From Trichobilharzia szidati (lineage: Eukaryota; Platyhelminthes; Trematoda; Strigeidida; Schistosomatidae), in contig OX235272.1 of NCBI GenBank assembly GCA_944472155.2, positions 12,508,354 to 12,572,353 of the forward strand: DNA of 64,000 bases, in the 5' to 3' direction. The translations under genes were made by a program, and so were the position numbers. The first letter of the stretch is position 1, and each line of letters starts with the position of its first letter. Shown in pieces: positions 51,476-62,780 of this stretch. The notes under the pieces were generated by a model. That model saw nothing but the letters and a program-made list of their open reading frames with translations, had not been told where the DNA came from and made no database searches.

Positions 51476-51781
51476 TCCTTTATATTCATCAATAATGCGT
51501 TTTATTGGAATATATATGTGATAATCTCTTTCCGAAAGCAAGGTTCATCTAAATTTACAATAATAATAACTTCAGGAAGGAAGTCGCCTATAAATGCAGA
51601 CAATATCAACAATATTCTGTGTGGTCGACCAACTGAAAGAATCATCATTACAATTATGCGTTGTACCAGTTCTATCCTTTTGGTTAATAAAATCAGTCAC
51701 AAGCCTAATCTGTTACAGAACAATGTCAAATATAGTGAAATAGAATCGATAAAATTTTATTTCATATATCATATACTATTG

Positions 51782-52690
51782 TAAAATGTAAGATGCTGCT
51801 ACAGGAATGATTGGACTACGTCTACCCCTAGGTTAGTGATAGGGAGTGAAGTGATAGAACATGTTGACCACTTCACCTATTTGGGAAGTTGTATCAGCAC
51901 CAACAGACTGATTGGCGACGAAATCTCAGCACGGATCCAAAAAGCTCGAGCTGCTTTCGCTAACTTACACCATCTCTGGCGAAGGCGTGACATCCGACTA
52001 TTAACCAAAGGACGTGTGTACTGCTCAGCAGTTCGCTCCGTCCTTCTCTATGGCTCTGAAACATGGACAATACGAGTTGAAGACATGAAAAGGTTGTCTG
52101 TTTTTGATCATAGATATCTACGATCTCTTTCTCACGTTAGGTGGCATAATAAGGTAAGTAATGTTGACGTTAGGCGTGAAGTGTTGGGCAAAGAGGGAAA
52201 ATCAATCGACGAGGCTATAAAGTTACATAGATTGAGATGGCTAGGTGACGTGCTGCGCATGCCTAACCATCGCCTCTCCCGACGGGCATTACTAGCTGAT
52301 ATAGGTGCAGTTTGGAAAAGAGTAAGTGGTGGCCAAACAGAAACATGGCACTAATTAATCCATGAAATCCCTGACAGTTAAACTGAGTCAGGTAGGGAGA
52401 TGCAGACTTCCGGGTTGGTTGGGGCCCTCGGGACTCTAAGAATCAATGGCTGGAGACAATAGGTGACATGGCTCGAAATCGTTGTCAGTGGCGCAGGTGT
52501 GTTTAGTCTCTGTAATATTTAATCTCATATTCCTTTCTAGCATTACTCCTTCTGTTTCACTCTTATACTTGTCAAAACTCTATTGATTCTCTCCACTCAT
52601 CTTCTTGTCTACCTTTGTGTGCTGTTTGGAACGTGGTAACTCGAACTGCTGCACTTCGGTGCCAAGTTCTATGTTGAATCCAGACAGACA
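51782..52690 (+). mobile_element. RTE-A LINE, C-terminal part and 3' UTR
   Basis: 5'-truncated just after the catalytic motif (TGTAAAATGTAAGATGCTGC). The coding part is in the next entry; the 3' UTR ends GTTCTATGTTGAATCCAGACAGACAGACAG. About 95% identical by eye to 3,610-4,532. Confidence 0.88.
51836..52354 (+). pseudogene. RTE-A polymerase C-terminal segment, open frame
   Basis: 172 codons without a stop: SEVIEHVDHFTYLGSCIST, GDEISARIQKARAAFANL, SVLLYGSETWTIRVEDMKR, VSNVDVRREVLGKEGKSID, KLHRLRWLGDVLRMPNHR and ADIGAVWKR. This corresponds to the thumb and C-terminal region of a non-LTR RT. The ATG is simply the first Met in a truncated copy; the catalytic palm is missing. It helps to repair the reading of the broken copy at 3.4 kb by comparison. 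Confidence 0.85.
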
Positions 52691-52994
52691 GACAGTCAGG
52701 TAGACTGTGTATTTGTTTAGAACAGTGTACCACTTAAGAAAAAAAGTCACATTTGAGATTATGTTACTACTACTACGTTAGTTTAGAATTCACCATCAAA
52801 GATTTCAGTTTGGATAACACCACACAATATTGACATTTTTTGACTCTTGGGTGCACAATATTCCACAATTTTATTCCGTATTTTAACATCAGTAAAACTT
52901 TTGTAACTTTTATGAATAAATAATCATGCGACATTATGAAGCGATTCGTTGTAAAAAAAAGAAATTCATCAAAATCTGCGAAATGTTATTATTA
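52691..52994. other. No recognisable gene or repeat
   Basis: AT-rich spacer between RTE-A and PLE-C. Confidence 0.4.
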
Positions 52995-53053
52995 TTATTC
53001 CATATTAGTTTGTTTATTAAATGTATCACATAGTCAGTGAAACAGTATTGCTG

Positions 53054-53100
53054 TTTACTGGATGGCACAGTTTCGAACAAAATTTATTGTTCATAATCAT
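53054..53100 (-). ncRNA. Hammerhead-like motif at PLE-C 3' end (weak)
   Basis: Minus strand AUUAUGA-ACAAUAAAUUUUGU-UCGAAAC-UGUGCC-AUCCAGU. GAAA box and stem II are present; the usual GUC is GCC in this copy and box 1 is non-canonical. Confidence 0.33.
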
Positions 53101-53149
53101 TCCATCAATTGTAATAATCACACGACTTCGAAACTTCCGTTTTATAGTT

Positions 53150-54779
53150 TTCTTTGTCTTCTCCTATTTGTCGTCGTTGGGGTAGTAGAATTTTCCAGAT
53201 ATCTGGGTGGATAGGTGTTGAATCATTGCTATTACACATACTCTCTTCAATTGATTCGATAAACAAAGCTTCTGTTACCAATCTCTCCCTATACTCTGTG
53301 ACATTAGATTTTAAAACTGTCTGTCATCCTATCCTATGCATCCTATTGCATGGTTGTGCGTAACTGCATGTAGTGCTACAGCTGAACTAGATTTCTCTAG
53401 ATTTCTTTTCTTATTTAGATTAACCAATCTAGATTTTGCTAGGTTTTTATGTTCTGCTAGTCTGACTGCCCCTGTTCTACTAGTTTGAACTATGTATTTG
53501 ACCTGACAGTCATTGCGTGGTACTAGATAAACTAAATTGTTTTGTTTAATTGGTTCCACAGGATTAATCCTTTAACCGACAAAGCTTATTTCCAGTTGAG
53601 TTTGTGGGTTTAAATGTTACTTTTATTCCTACTTTGTTAAGAATTCTGTGTAATGTTTCCGAGGTTCCTTCCTTGTATGGAATTACTACTGATGATTTAG
53701 AGTCCTTATTTTTGGTGTTGTCTTGCACATTTGACATGCATGTCGTCATTAATATTATTATTATTATCACTATCACTACTATCATTATTTATTTTTTATT
53801 TTTACATTTCCCTACATATTTCTTGACTAATTTATCAAGGTAATTATTAAGTTTCAAGTTTCCTCTTATAAGTGTCACTTCCTGTCTTCGATTTTCCTTG
53901 GTACTACTTACTTTTTGTGCTCTATCACTTGAATATTTCAGCAATTCTATTTTTACTGACATATCGTGGGTGGGATGATCGGAAATCCAAATATCAATTT
54001 GAATGTGAGGGTTTCCTGTAAACACCAGTGTTTAACTTCCCATCTTCTTTCTATTTTACCCTACAATCCAATATTGGAAGTTACCCTTCCTGACTTTCCA
54101 ATTCATAAGTGAATTGAATTGCCTCCACCTTTGAGTTAATATGTTCGAAAAATCTAGCTTTATCCTGTGTTCTAAGTACAGTGAATGTGTCATCTACATA
54201 CCTCCACCATACTTTTGGGATGGGGGTGAACGTTTCAATCGCTATGCTTTCCCACTTATCCATGAATATATTTGCAACAAACGGGGATATTGGTGATCCC
54301 ATGGCAACTCCCTCAGTTTGTTTGTATATTTTCCCTTGGAATTTAAATACTGTGGAAGTCAGGCATAGCTATACTCCAAGCATTATGTCCTCAAGTGTCA
54401 CTTTCGTCCTAAGTTCGAGTTCTTGGTCAGAAATGAGTTCGTTTCTGACTGCCTCCATAGCCATATTTATTGGTATACGTGTGTATAAACTGACACTGTC
54501 AAAACTAACCATTTTTTCTTCATTATCTAATTTTAAATTATCTAATCTGTTTTTGAGTTCATAAGAATTAGTTAGTCTAGATTTTGAGTGGAATTTTAGG
54601 GGATTTAATACCATGGCTAAATATTTAGATAATTCATAAGTAGGTGAATTTCTAAAATCAACTATAGGTCTAATAGGGTATCCTGATTTATGAACTTTAA
54701 CAATACCCAACATCCTACTGGGGTTATTAGTTTTGGACATTAAATTAAACCATTTAGACTCACCTAAAAACGGCTTCAT
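53150..54779 (-). pseudogene. PLE-C RT plus GIY-YIG endonuclease, several frameshifts
   Basis: 54,779-54,369: NNPSRMLGIVKVHKSGYPIRPIVDF, then motif A EEKMVSFDSVSLYTRIPI. 54,302-54,081: motif B MGSPISPFVANIF and motif C VWWRYVDDTFTV. 54,025-53,789: thumb SDHPTHDMSVKIELL. A shortened, Ile-translated low-complexity linker (53,750-53,810) and SSVVIPYKEGTSETLHRIL follow, then 53,559-53,329: NNLVYLVPRNDCQVKYIVQTSR, a GIY-YIG core with G to V. C-terminal HPDIWKI-like sequence sits at about 53,200. This copy supplies the RT motifs missing in other PLE-C copies. Confidence 0.88.
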
Positions 54780-54794
54780 CCGGCGTATAAGATC

Positions 54795-55022
54795 CGCCTG
54801 TAGTTGAAATGTTGCTGTCTAGATAAGTGAAGGAGGTGATCTCTTCCAAATTTATTCAACCGGTAGTGTTTAGTGCTTGTTGCTTTTGCTTAGTTAGATA
54901 TTTTCAAAACCTCATTATTCCCTATGTTCACCTGAAGTCCTGTCTTTGCTCCTTCTTCTTCTTCTGTCAGTTTGTCAGTTTTCGCCCTTAAGTCTTCGAA
55001 TTTATGTGACACTAGACATTAT
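54795..55022 (-). mobile_element. RTE-B2 fragment (linker region)
   Basis: Complement of the segment between the catalytic motif and the thumb (TGTCACATAAATTCGAAGAC, AACTGACAGAAGAAGAAGAAG, GGACTTCAGGTGAACATAGGG), matching 19.4-19.55 kb. Truncated at both ends. Confidence 0.7.
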
Positions 55023-55149
55023 ATGTATGCTTTTTACAATTTCACTTTAATTCTAAATTATCATGAAATAAAACACTAGTTATCTTTTGTCATTGACTGA
55101 AATTATTTTGATTCATGTATAATCCCCATCCAGACATTAATGAAAACAA

Positions 55150-55918
55150 AACACGTAGATCAGCGAAGAGTCTCTTTTCGGCGAATTCATTTTCTTAGCT
55201 GTACAACCGCAAATATATATATGGTTGTTTTGTATGTATGTGTACATTAAGTTTGTAAAACAAAATACAACTGGTTATAGTTATTTTAACTAAACAGGTG
55301 AAGATTGGTAATTAGACTTACGTAATACAAAATCGGTCAAGAAGATTAGGTGTTAGTGAAATTAGGGTAGTAGCAAAGGTGATGAGTTGTCACAAACAGT
55401 TGTTAAAAGAAGTTATGTAATAATATGAATAGTTTGATGAGTGAGTTTTACTCCTTATTGCACCACTATTACCTTTTCGCAACCATGCTGGATAGTGTTC
55501 TGGAATCCTCTTGGACAGGGTGCGCGTCGAACGACCGATGTACCTGGCTCCACAGCAGCAGGTGAACTGATATATGCACATAGAGGTGGTCAGATGCGGG
55601 ATCTTGTCCTTGAGGCTTCTGTAGATCAGTGGGCGACTGGAGAACACTATTCTTAGCGTTGCTGCAAAGAATGTTCTTCTCAGAGATGATGTGATCCTTC
55701 TCTTGAGAATATCGCTTGTTAAATCTCCCTTGAAATTCAAGTTCATGTAGAGTTTCTTTTTTGGCGCAATTAATGTTTCGTTTCTCCGAATTCTTGGTTT
55801 GATATTTTTGTCGATGAATCTTATTGGGTATCCATTTTGGATGAAAATTTCTCTTAGAATATCTAATCCTGTTTCCAGAAATTGTTTTAATAGAATTCAC
55901 CGATAGATAAAACACAGT
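55150..55918 (-). mobile_element. PLE-B, endonuclease and 3' end
   Basis: The minus frame 55,746-55,390 reads MNLNFKGDLTSDILKRRITSSLRRTFFAAT, CIYQFTCCCGARYIGRSTRTLSKRI and EHYPAWLRKGNSGAIRSK, a well-preserved GIY-YIG core. Most of the region between endonuclease and terminus is deleted compared with 4.7-5.1 kb. The terminal segment (55,150-55,260) matches the PLE-B arm at 4,615-4,762. Confidence 0.85.
55161..55204 (-). ncRNA. Hammerhead-like motif at PLE-B 3' end
   Basis: Minus strand CAGCUAAGAAAAUGAAUUCGCC, GAAA, AGAGACUCUU, C-GCUGAUC. Intact GAAA and helix III; box 1 CUAAGA is non-canonical. Confidence 0.35.
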
Positions 55919-56057
55919 TTTATCAAAGGAGACATCATAATGAAGAATGGGTTACAGTTAGAATTTTAAGCCGAATAGATGTTTCTAGATTCATATATAT
56001 TTCAGAAATTGCATTCCAAGATAGCCTCAAGCAGAAGATGTGTTTCTAAAGTTTACT

Positions 56058-56442
56058 CTATTATTATTATTGTTTCCTTTAATTCCTAGAGGAACACAGG
56101 GTTTCACCCGTACGTCTTCATTACGTTCGGTTCTCTGCAAGAGTCTTCACCTGACTCCAAGTCTGCCCACACGCTTTCATCTCCTCTTCACATCACCTCC
56201 CCCAAGTCACCCACCCTCACACTGACGACCAACTCGCCGCTTCCCTTTCAGGTACCACTCGAACGATAACCTGGCGTGTGATGTCACTTGATCGTTTGTT
56301 TTCTCAGAGTATGGCCAGCCAATCCATCTCCATTTCCTCCTACCTATTTGTTTCACAATCGGTTCCTGCTAGGTTGGTTTGCTCCCACAGGTCCGCATTG
56401 CTGATCTTTTCTGGCCAGCCATCTGCTCTTGAGTACTGAGCG
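56058..56442 (-). mobile_element. RTE-B2 LINE insertion with 40-bp target duplication
   Basis: A 40-bp direct repeat (starting AAGATAGCCTCAAGCAGAAG, one mismatch) is at 56,018-56,057 and 56,443-56,482. Between them lies a 385-bp minus-strand RTE-B2 3' end, from the CTATTATTATTATTG complement tail to the thumb region. This fixes both ends of the insertion. No open frame. Confidence 0.88.
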
Positions 56443-56659
56443 AAGATAGCCTCAAGCAGAAGATGGGTTTCTAAAGTTTACTGTATAACAACTGCAAAAA
56501 TATGGTTCATTTGCTTAAAAACTCGAATTCCAACCAATGAGTTTCCCTTTGGAATCCTCTCTTTCTCTCTCTCTCTCTTCACCTACTCAAGCCTGAAAAA
56601 ATGGATAATATCATTTAGTCCTGACTCGCTTTCAAGATAAATCTTCTTAATAAAAATAA

Positions 56660-57700
56660 TAATTTCCTTCCTTCCAGTAACAGTACTAGTGGTACAGTGT
56701 GGAATTTTCAGCACATATCTACAATATTTGCATCTAATTTTATCCAACATTTAAAAGGAGTATTTCAAAAAAAATAAATATAAAGGCAACAACAACAAAA
56801 CAACAAAAACAATAAAAAAATGCGAAAAAAAATACCTAGAAGTAGAAAGTAAAATAAACAGCATATAATAATATCTCAGTATTGGGTAGTGGAAGCTATG
56901 AAATGAATATGCATGGTGACAGTAAAGCTATAGTCATACAAGAAGTTATGAAATGATATTTAAGAATGTTTATCGCCAAGATGATCAGTTAATTTGGTTG
57001 AAACAACACTAAACAGTCATAAAATGACATTTCAGGCTTTTTATTGTGAGGTCTAATGCGGTGTTTGTAGTGGTAGTGTGAGTAATCCTGCATAATACAA
57101 AATTTTAAGGTGGTGACAATGGCGTTCACAACCAATGATTGTCAGTTTAATATTGCCGAGAAAAATAAAAAATAAGAAACAACAACCACAAAACTACTAA
57201 TTACATGATGGTTGATGACAGGACAATTTTGTAATACTCATAGTGCTAATAGAGTCGGAAGCAGTAGATACATGAAAGAAGGAATAAAGTAAAGTACAAA
57301 AAGTAAGCCAATGTTAATAATTTGGGTAGCTTAGTATGTTTAAGAAGGTGTTCACTATAGAATACAAAATAAGAGAGAAGTGAAAGAGCCCGAAATTATG
57401 TTATCAACAACAAAGCAAGTCATAGGTTTCACTCTTAACATTGTCTCTGTCACTTAGAACACGGGCCAGGTATAGCACTGTTGAGTTCCTGTACTTGGTT
57501 GTACGAGCATAGATTATTTTATACTGATTTCTGGTTCTACTTGATGAGGTACCAGGCGAGAGTTGGGAATAGAGGGGGTGTTGGTGGTCGGAGAGTATGG
57601 TTTTAGACCATTTTTCGCATGTATTCAGATGCCTTTCAACTAATGTAGTGACGAGCTGACTGAGTTTTACACCACTAAACCTACTAACTACCTCCAATTT
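56660..57700 (-). mobile_element. CR1-like LINE, C-terminal relic and 3' UTR
   Basis: Complement of 42,190-43,250. The frame 57,697-57,404 is open (VKLSQLVTTLVERHLNTCEKWSKTILSDHQHPLY, IIYARTTKYRNSTVLYLARVLSDRDNVKSETYDLL), the last part of a LINE protein. The 3' UTR ends in GGAAGGAAGGAAATTATTATT on the minus strand. Confidence 0.83.
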
Positions 57701-58077
57701 GAATTCAGATTACAAGATCTAGACAAATGAAAAGGAAAGTGACATAATGTCTTTCCCAGAATGAGATTGTTATTTCAATCATTTTGTTACAAAATAAGAT
57801 TTTTCCCTATTCTCTGGTGAAAGGCTTTTTCAAAATGCCTTTATTTAAGTCGTTTTAACCTTTTGATTTCTTAAAAAGTAAAGTTATTTGACCTAAAAAA
57901 GCACTGGAATGGAATTTTTTTAGTTAAATCCTTTTAGTTTTCAACTTCGAAGAATGTTACTTTGATGCTCTATTAGAATATGTAAAACACTTTTTTTGTT
58001 TTAAACTGACGAAGTCTTTGCAGACTTTTTAAATCCCAAGAGCCGTTTATAACTTTTCAGTTGGATACTTAAAATTA
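57700..58077. other. No recognisable gene or repeat
   Basis: AT-rich, with T runs; nothing identified. Confidence 0.4.
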
Positions 58078-58170
58078 GGATGATATGACTATGAACAATA
58101 AATTTTGTTCGAAATGTAAGCAGTAATACTGTTTCACTGTGTGTGATATATCTAATAAACAAACCAATAT
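58078..58170 (+). repeat. Isolated PLE-C 3' terminal segment
   Basis: TGACTATGAACAATAAATTTTGTTCGAAATG and CAGTAATACTGTTTCACTGTGTGTGATATATC match the PLE-C end, without coding part. It directly precedes PLE-B2 in the same orientation. Similar degenerate ends in minus orientation lie at about 61,935-62,010 and 62,665-62,720. Confidence 0.65.
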
Positions 58171-59215
58171 ACAAATTATGAAGAACGAAAAGGAAGTAAA
58201 GAACATCCTAGATAAATTTAACGAAGTTCATCCTGCAATAAATTTTACTATGGAGAAAGAAAAAGACTGTAGTATTTCATTTTTAAACGTCCTTATGACC
58301 AGAAAAGTGGACGGCACAATAAGAAGTGTTTATAGAAAACCTACATCAACGGGCCAGTACACACATTTTCTCAGCTTAGTGCCCTTGAAATACAAACGTA
58401 ATCTAATAAAGTGCTTGGTTCACAGAGCAAGAGAGATTTGCTCGGATGAATGTCTTGATGAGGAACTTAACAATATTAAACGGTTGCTGAGTGAGAATGG
58501 TTATCCTGAAAAGTTTATTGATAAGAATCTGAATCTGAAACCAAAGCAGCCCAAGGTACACCAACAGTTCCAAAGAAAGCCTTGTTCTTACAGATGCAGT
58601 TCCTAGGAGACAACACCAGTGAGATACTAACACAGCGCCTTAGAAATGCGGTAAAAAGAGCATTCCCTGCTGCTGAATTACGCTGTATCTTTAAAACCAC
58701 TCCTCTTCTGCGTTCGGGAATAAAAGACAAACTGCCTAATTTCGCCTCTTCTATATGTGTTTATACCATTTTAATCGCTCCTGTGGAGCTAGTTACATAG
58801 GCCGTACAATTAGGCGTGTTTGTGGTCGAATTTCCGAACATCACCCTGCCTGGTTAAGCAAACAACAAAACAAGTCTATTCGCAGCGCTAGTTCTGTCTC
58901 ATCTTGTGGAGACAGAACACAATATCGACGTTGATCATGCTTTTCAGGGTCATTTACCGCGTACCTACGAATCTCGATTTTGCTTTAAGAGTTCGACTAA
59001 TAAATATTGCTGAGGCTGTTGGGATCCATATTAACAAGCCTAATTTTGTCATCCTAAATAGAAGTTAGTTCAGTCATTATCATTACCTTGGCCATCCAGG
59101 TTTTGTGAAATTTCCCTAATTTTAGTTTGTATTCTATTCGTTACTATATCTTTATTATTATTATTATAATTTAAGCATCTTTAATGAACTGTAATTGCAT
59201 TGATCATTCTTTACA
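58171..59215 (+). mobile_element. PLE-B2, thumb, endonuclease and 3' UTR
   Basis: Plus-strand counterpart of 32.5-33.5 kb. 58,171-58,606: KNEKEVKNILDKFNEVHPAINF, RKVDGTIRSVYRKPTSTGQ, RNLIKCLVHRAREIC. 58,582-58,800: LRSGIKDKLPNFASS then shifted GIY-YIG sequence. The last part (58,800-59,090) is broken by stops. The 3' UTR has TATCTTTATTATTATTATTATAATTTAAGCATC. Confidence 0.86.
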
Positions 59216-60417
59216 AACTAGTAACTGTTGATATGTCAGCATATGAACACCCTGTAAACAGACTTAGTATTGTTTGGAAGTTAATAATTCATAAGTGACT
59301 CTTACCACTGATGTATGTTAATTAAAGGGAAGTTAGAATTTAGAGTCCATTAATTAACTCATATAAGGATTTTTAAATTATTAGTTGACTAAATATCACA
59401 GCATAAATGACAAGCATTGAATGTAATCTTCACCGGTGATTTCACCGGTGTACCCTGTTCAAATACAATAAACCCAAATAGCTTAGCCCAATTAGCTTCC
59501 GTGACTGCAATACTGGGTGCGGGTAGGTTTGAATTTCCCGTGGGATATTAGTTTCTTCCAGGTGGTATGTAAATATACAGTGTTTTGATGAATGTCAGTA
59601 AGTGTAAATCCAAGTTCACCGCCTCCTGCTGATCACCTCCAACCACTTGATATCTTTTAACTGATATTCTTTAAAATGAGATAATCCCTTATTATTCAAA
59701 TACCAACAAAACAGTGATTTCTGAATCTTAAATAAACACGCCAATTAAGTTTGGTAGTCATGAGAAACTGATAACAAAGCTGACAGCAGTACTCGTGGTT
59801 GTCAAAATCGATGCTATACTGAGTAGAATCTGATATTTTTCCGTAACTTATGCACTGCAACATAGTGAATTCGAACAAATGTGTAAAAATTTCTGTGAAT
59901 TCTTAAAAAAATTGGATGACTTATTGTAATCGAATGTGAGAAGTACACCAGAAGGTTATGCTTGTAGTCAATGACATTGAATAATGATGGAGAATGAGAA
60001 TAACGACCGTTAACTCACTTCAGTACGTGCTTCTTTGGTGATGGTTAACACTGAAGCGCAGGATGCAAACTAAATCCTCATTGTTAATCATCGCCTGGAT
60101 ATACATAATCCCCCATTCCACTAAGACCCCAACCTATAAAAGTGTTTCACGAATCCTGTTTGTACACCAGGGTTTGTATACAATACCATTTTTTATTCAA
60201 TTCATGAAACTCTTAACAACCTGAGACGTAAAAAACCAAATATTTTCATAGTTAATAGCAAATAATGCATCACAAAACCTGTAGAATAACTTAAAACAGT
60301 ATCCGAAATATAGAAGGAATTTTTGTGTTTCTTTTCAAATAACACATAACGTTTTAAGTACATATATACACTTAGTTTAATAATCACAAATTCGACGAAT
60401 TCTTAGTCATTTCACTT
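59216..60417. other. Long stretch without gene; possible decayed SINE at 59,480-59,570
   Basis: CAATACTGGGTGCGGGTAGGTTTGAATTTCCCGTGGG (59,510-59,546) has a B-box-like core. A short CACCGGTGATTTCACCGGTG inverted repeat sits at 59,432-59,451. Otherwise nothing. Confidence 0.4.
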
Positions 60418-60420
60418 TTG

Positions 60421-60670
60421 TGTGTCGGTGGCAGAGAGGTAGAGTGCTCGCTGACCACACATGTGGTTCCGGGTTCGACATCCGGCCACAGATGCACTCC
60501 TTTACCTCTCTAAGCCACCAACAAGACTGGTAAAGGTTGGGAAGGTTGGGCATGAGGCTGGCTAGCAACTCCATCCTGTAAAGATAATCACTACTGCTAC
60601 AGAAACTTCAAGCCTGTAGCTCGAAGGTGCCCTATGTTCCCTATGGGAACGTATAGGAATTAAAAAAAGA
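60421..60670 (+). mobile_element. tRNA-derived SINE-1
   Basis: GTGTCGGTGGCAGAGAGGTAGAGTGCTCGC (A-box), GGGTTCGACATCCGG (B-box with one insertion), GGTTGGGCATGAGGCTGGCTAGCAACTCC, CTTCAAGCCTGTAGCTCGAAG and CCCTATGTTCC...GGAACG, then AATTAAAAAAAGA. Confidence 0.83.
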
Positions 60671-60689
60671 ATTTTGAATGACTTCTACT

Positions 60690-61110
60690 TATTAGATCCA
60701 CTAATTCAGAAGAATAATTGACTTTATGATGAATGTAGCCTAGTGTTGACAGCCACGAATAACCACCTCTCTACTCGTCTGTGTGAATAGTAGTGTCTGG
60801 GAGGACTAGGCGTTTTATTATTGGCTATAAAACATCGGAACTTTTGTGTTGGGATGCATTCTACCAACCCTTTACGAAAATTTGTGTTGTGTACATTCCC
60901 AGCACCCAAACATGGTTTCCTTCCTTCTTTCCTACAGCGATTCATTTTCCATTTACTAAGTACTGTTTCGTCAATATGAACGACGACACTATTTCCTACA
61001 AATACAGAAGTAATTCCATTGACCTCCTGTAATGCAGTATATCCCAACGGTGCTGATACCACACTGTACTGTTGACATTTGAGTATTTATTCTCTGTTTC
61101 CGCAACTGTA
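60690..61110 (-). pseudogene. Merlin-type DNA transposase relic
   Basis: Minus strand: VVVHIDETVLSKWKMNRCRKEGR (an I-D-E-[TS] catalytic Asp with the following KxKxNRGR-like segment of Merlin/IS1016-type DDE transposases), then in a shifted frame VLGMYTTQIFVKG, SSDVL-stop-PIIKRLVLPDTTIHTDE (second catalytic Asp region), WLSTLGYIH. At least one frameshift and two stops. Merlin elements are known from schistosomes. Terminal inverted repeats were not found. Confidence 0.75.
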
Positions 61111-61300
61111 GCAGGTAATGGTCGCTTCAGTAACAAACTGTGGCAAATAAGCAATTTTTTACTGAGTAAGTGTTTCGAATTCGAGAAGAAAGTATCTAAG
61201 CAGCACTATAATTTACAATTTAACAAAAGTTTACAGACATCTTGAAATTACAGTGATTGCATCTGAATGCATTACCATCAGTAGCTACCCAACAATACTT

Positions 61301-61530
61301 CTGAAGTGCGTCGGTGGCATAGCGGTTAGGACGCTCGCCCACCATGCACATGGTCCGGCCGGTGCTCTCCTTTACCTCGCTAAACCAGTAATAAAGCTGA
61401 TGAAGAGGAAAGGCTGGGCATGAGGCTAGAAACCCTATCCTGTAAAAATAAGCAGTGCTACAGAAACTTCAAGCCTCTAGCTTGAAGATGCCCTATGTTC
61501 CTCTGGGAACATGAAGGAACAAAAAAAATA
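61301..61530 (+). mobile_element. tRNA-derived SINE-1, B-box deleted
   Basis: GTGCGTCGGTGGCATAGCGGTTAGGACGCTCGCCCACC (good A-box region), CATGGTCC then directly GGCCGGTGCTCTCC: the B-box is lost by a small deletion. It ends with CTTCAAGCCTCTAGCTTGAAG, CCCTATGTTCCTCTGGGAACATGAAGGAAC and an A-run. Confidence 0.82.
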
Positions 61531-62780
61531 CTACTGAAGAGTCATTATCCCTTCACCATATATGCATGTTTTACTGTACCTTATTAACCAGCCCATTTTC
61601 CACACAGAAGTCGGAAACCAAATCCGTATGAAACAACGAAGATTATGTACAGCATGTATATATATATATATCAGTAATACTGAGCGATCTCATCAACTCG
61701 TTAAATGTCGTTTAACTGTGATGTCTATTCTTTACTGTTGCCCTAATTACTATACCAGATACATCAAATATACTTCGTGTCGGCTGTTACAACCATCTCA
61801 AAGGATAATGTGAATACATTTTACACCAATAACATTTCAGTCACAAATATCTTGGTTTTTATTTATTCTCCATTTGTAGTTCATTTTAAAGCAGTAAGTT
61901 AAAATGTTAAATAAACTCACTAGGACACCATATTAGATGCTTCTACTTGATATAACGCTCAGTGATACAGTATAAGTGACTGGATGACGTTTCGAGTGCT
62001 CATAGTAATATATAAGTGTATCCACACAAATTCATAATTTGCTTTATGTAGCCTTACTCCTTCCTACTGCTTATTGCAATTTTCTGTGTTACCGCAGCAG
62101 ATATTGCATCATTTCGATTGCAAGTGGTTGGAGCAATATGGAACCAAATCACATTAAAGTGACCAAATTTTATTCTTATATAAAATTTAGTTCTTACTGA
62201 CGAAAGTCACTGAACACCTAATGAATTTGATGCCAGTTAGTCATAAGGGATAACTGAAATCCTAACAAGATCACTTGGTTAAGGAACTGACAATCATAGT
62301 GTGTTTTAATTGAATTAACTGCAGAGAGAGAGAGATAAAAACATTGGGATGTGTCGATCTTATACTTTTTTGTTTAGTCTTGCTCTTCCTGAGATCTCCC
62401 CTAATAGAGTATATGCGCGTGTTTCTGTTTTGCAGTATACAAAGCCCAGGATATCAAAGTAAGCAGTGACTAAGAATCCTTCGACTGAATGACGTCATTG
62501 AAATACTGAAACGATAGATATATTGCTAGCAAAACTACTTATTGTTATACTCATACTGTATACATATATGTATGTATATTTCCATGAGTAGTGTCGGTTT
62601 TTATCCCTCTTGATCCGAAATCCTTTAATATTTTTATATTAGATAAGTTTATTTTACATAACAAAATGTGATACGGTATTGATAACTAGACGATGTTTCA
62701 AACACAATATATTGCTTATAATTACTTATATAACCACGTCCCTACTACTAACTGTCCTGATAGTAGTGTGTATTAATCCA
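61531..62780. other. No gene; two decayed PLE-C-like ends
   Basis: 61,935-62,010 reads on the minus strand GAGCACUCGAAACGUC-AUCCAGU, a PLE-C-type end with GAG/CUC stem II and GAAACGUC; 62,665-62,720 is a more decayed one. A GA run lies at 62,322-62,336. No protein-like frame. Confidence 0.45.

Larger units (their letters stand above)
52995..54785 (-). mobile_element. PLE-C, longest copy with RT palm
   Basis: The 3' end is at left (complement of TTTAATAAACAAACTAATATGGA and the GTTCGAAAC segment, 52,995-53,115). Coding relic 53,150-54,779. The 5' truncation at about 54,785 meets an RTE-B2 fragment of the same orientation. Confidence 0.87.

Noticed and set aside
54181..54564. 127-codon plus-strand frame
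   Set aside because: Antisense of PLE-C motifs A to C (SFDSVSLY, YVDD), which are the real signal.
61562..61813. 83-codon plus-strand frame
   Set aside because: No domain or repeat match, a TATATA tract inside, and no neighbouring splice or gene context; probably chance.
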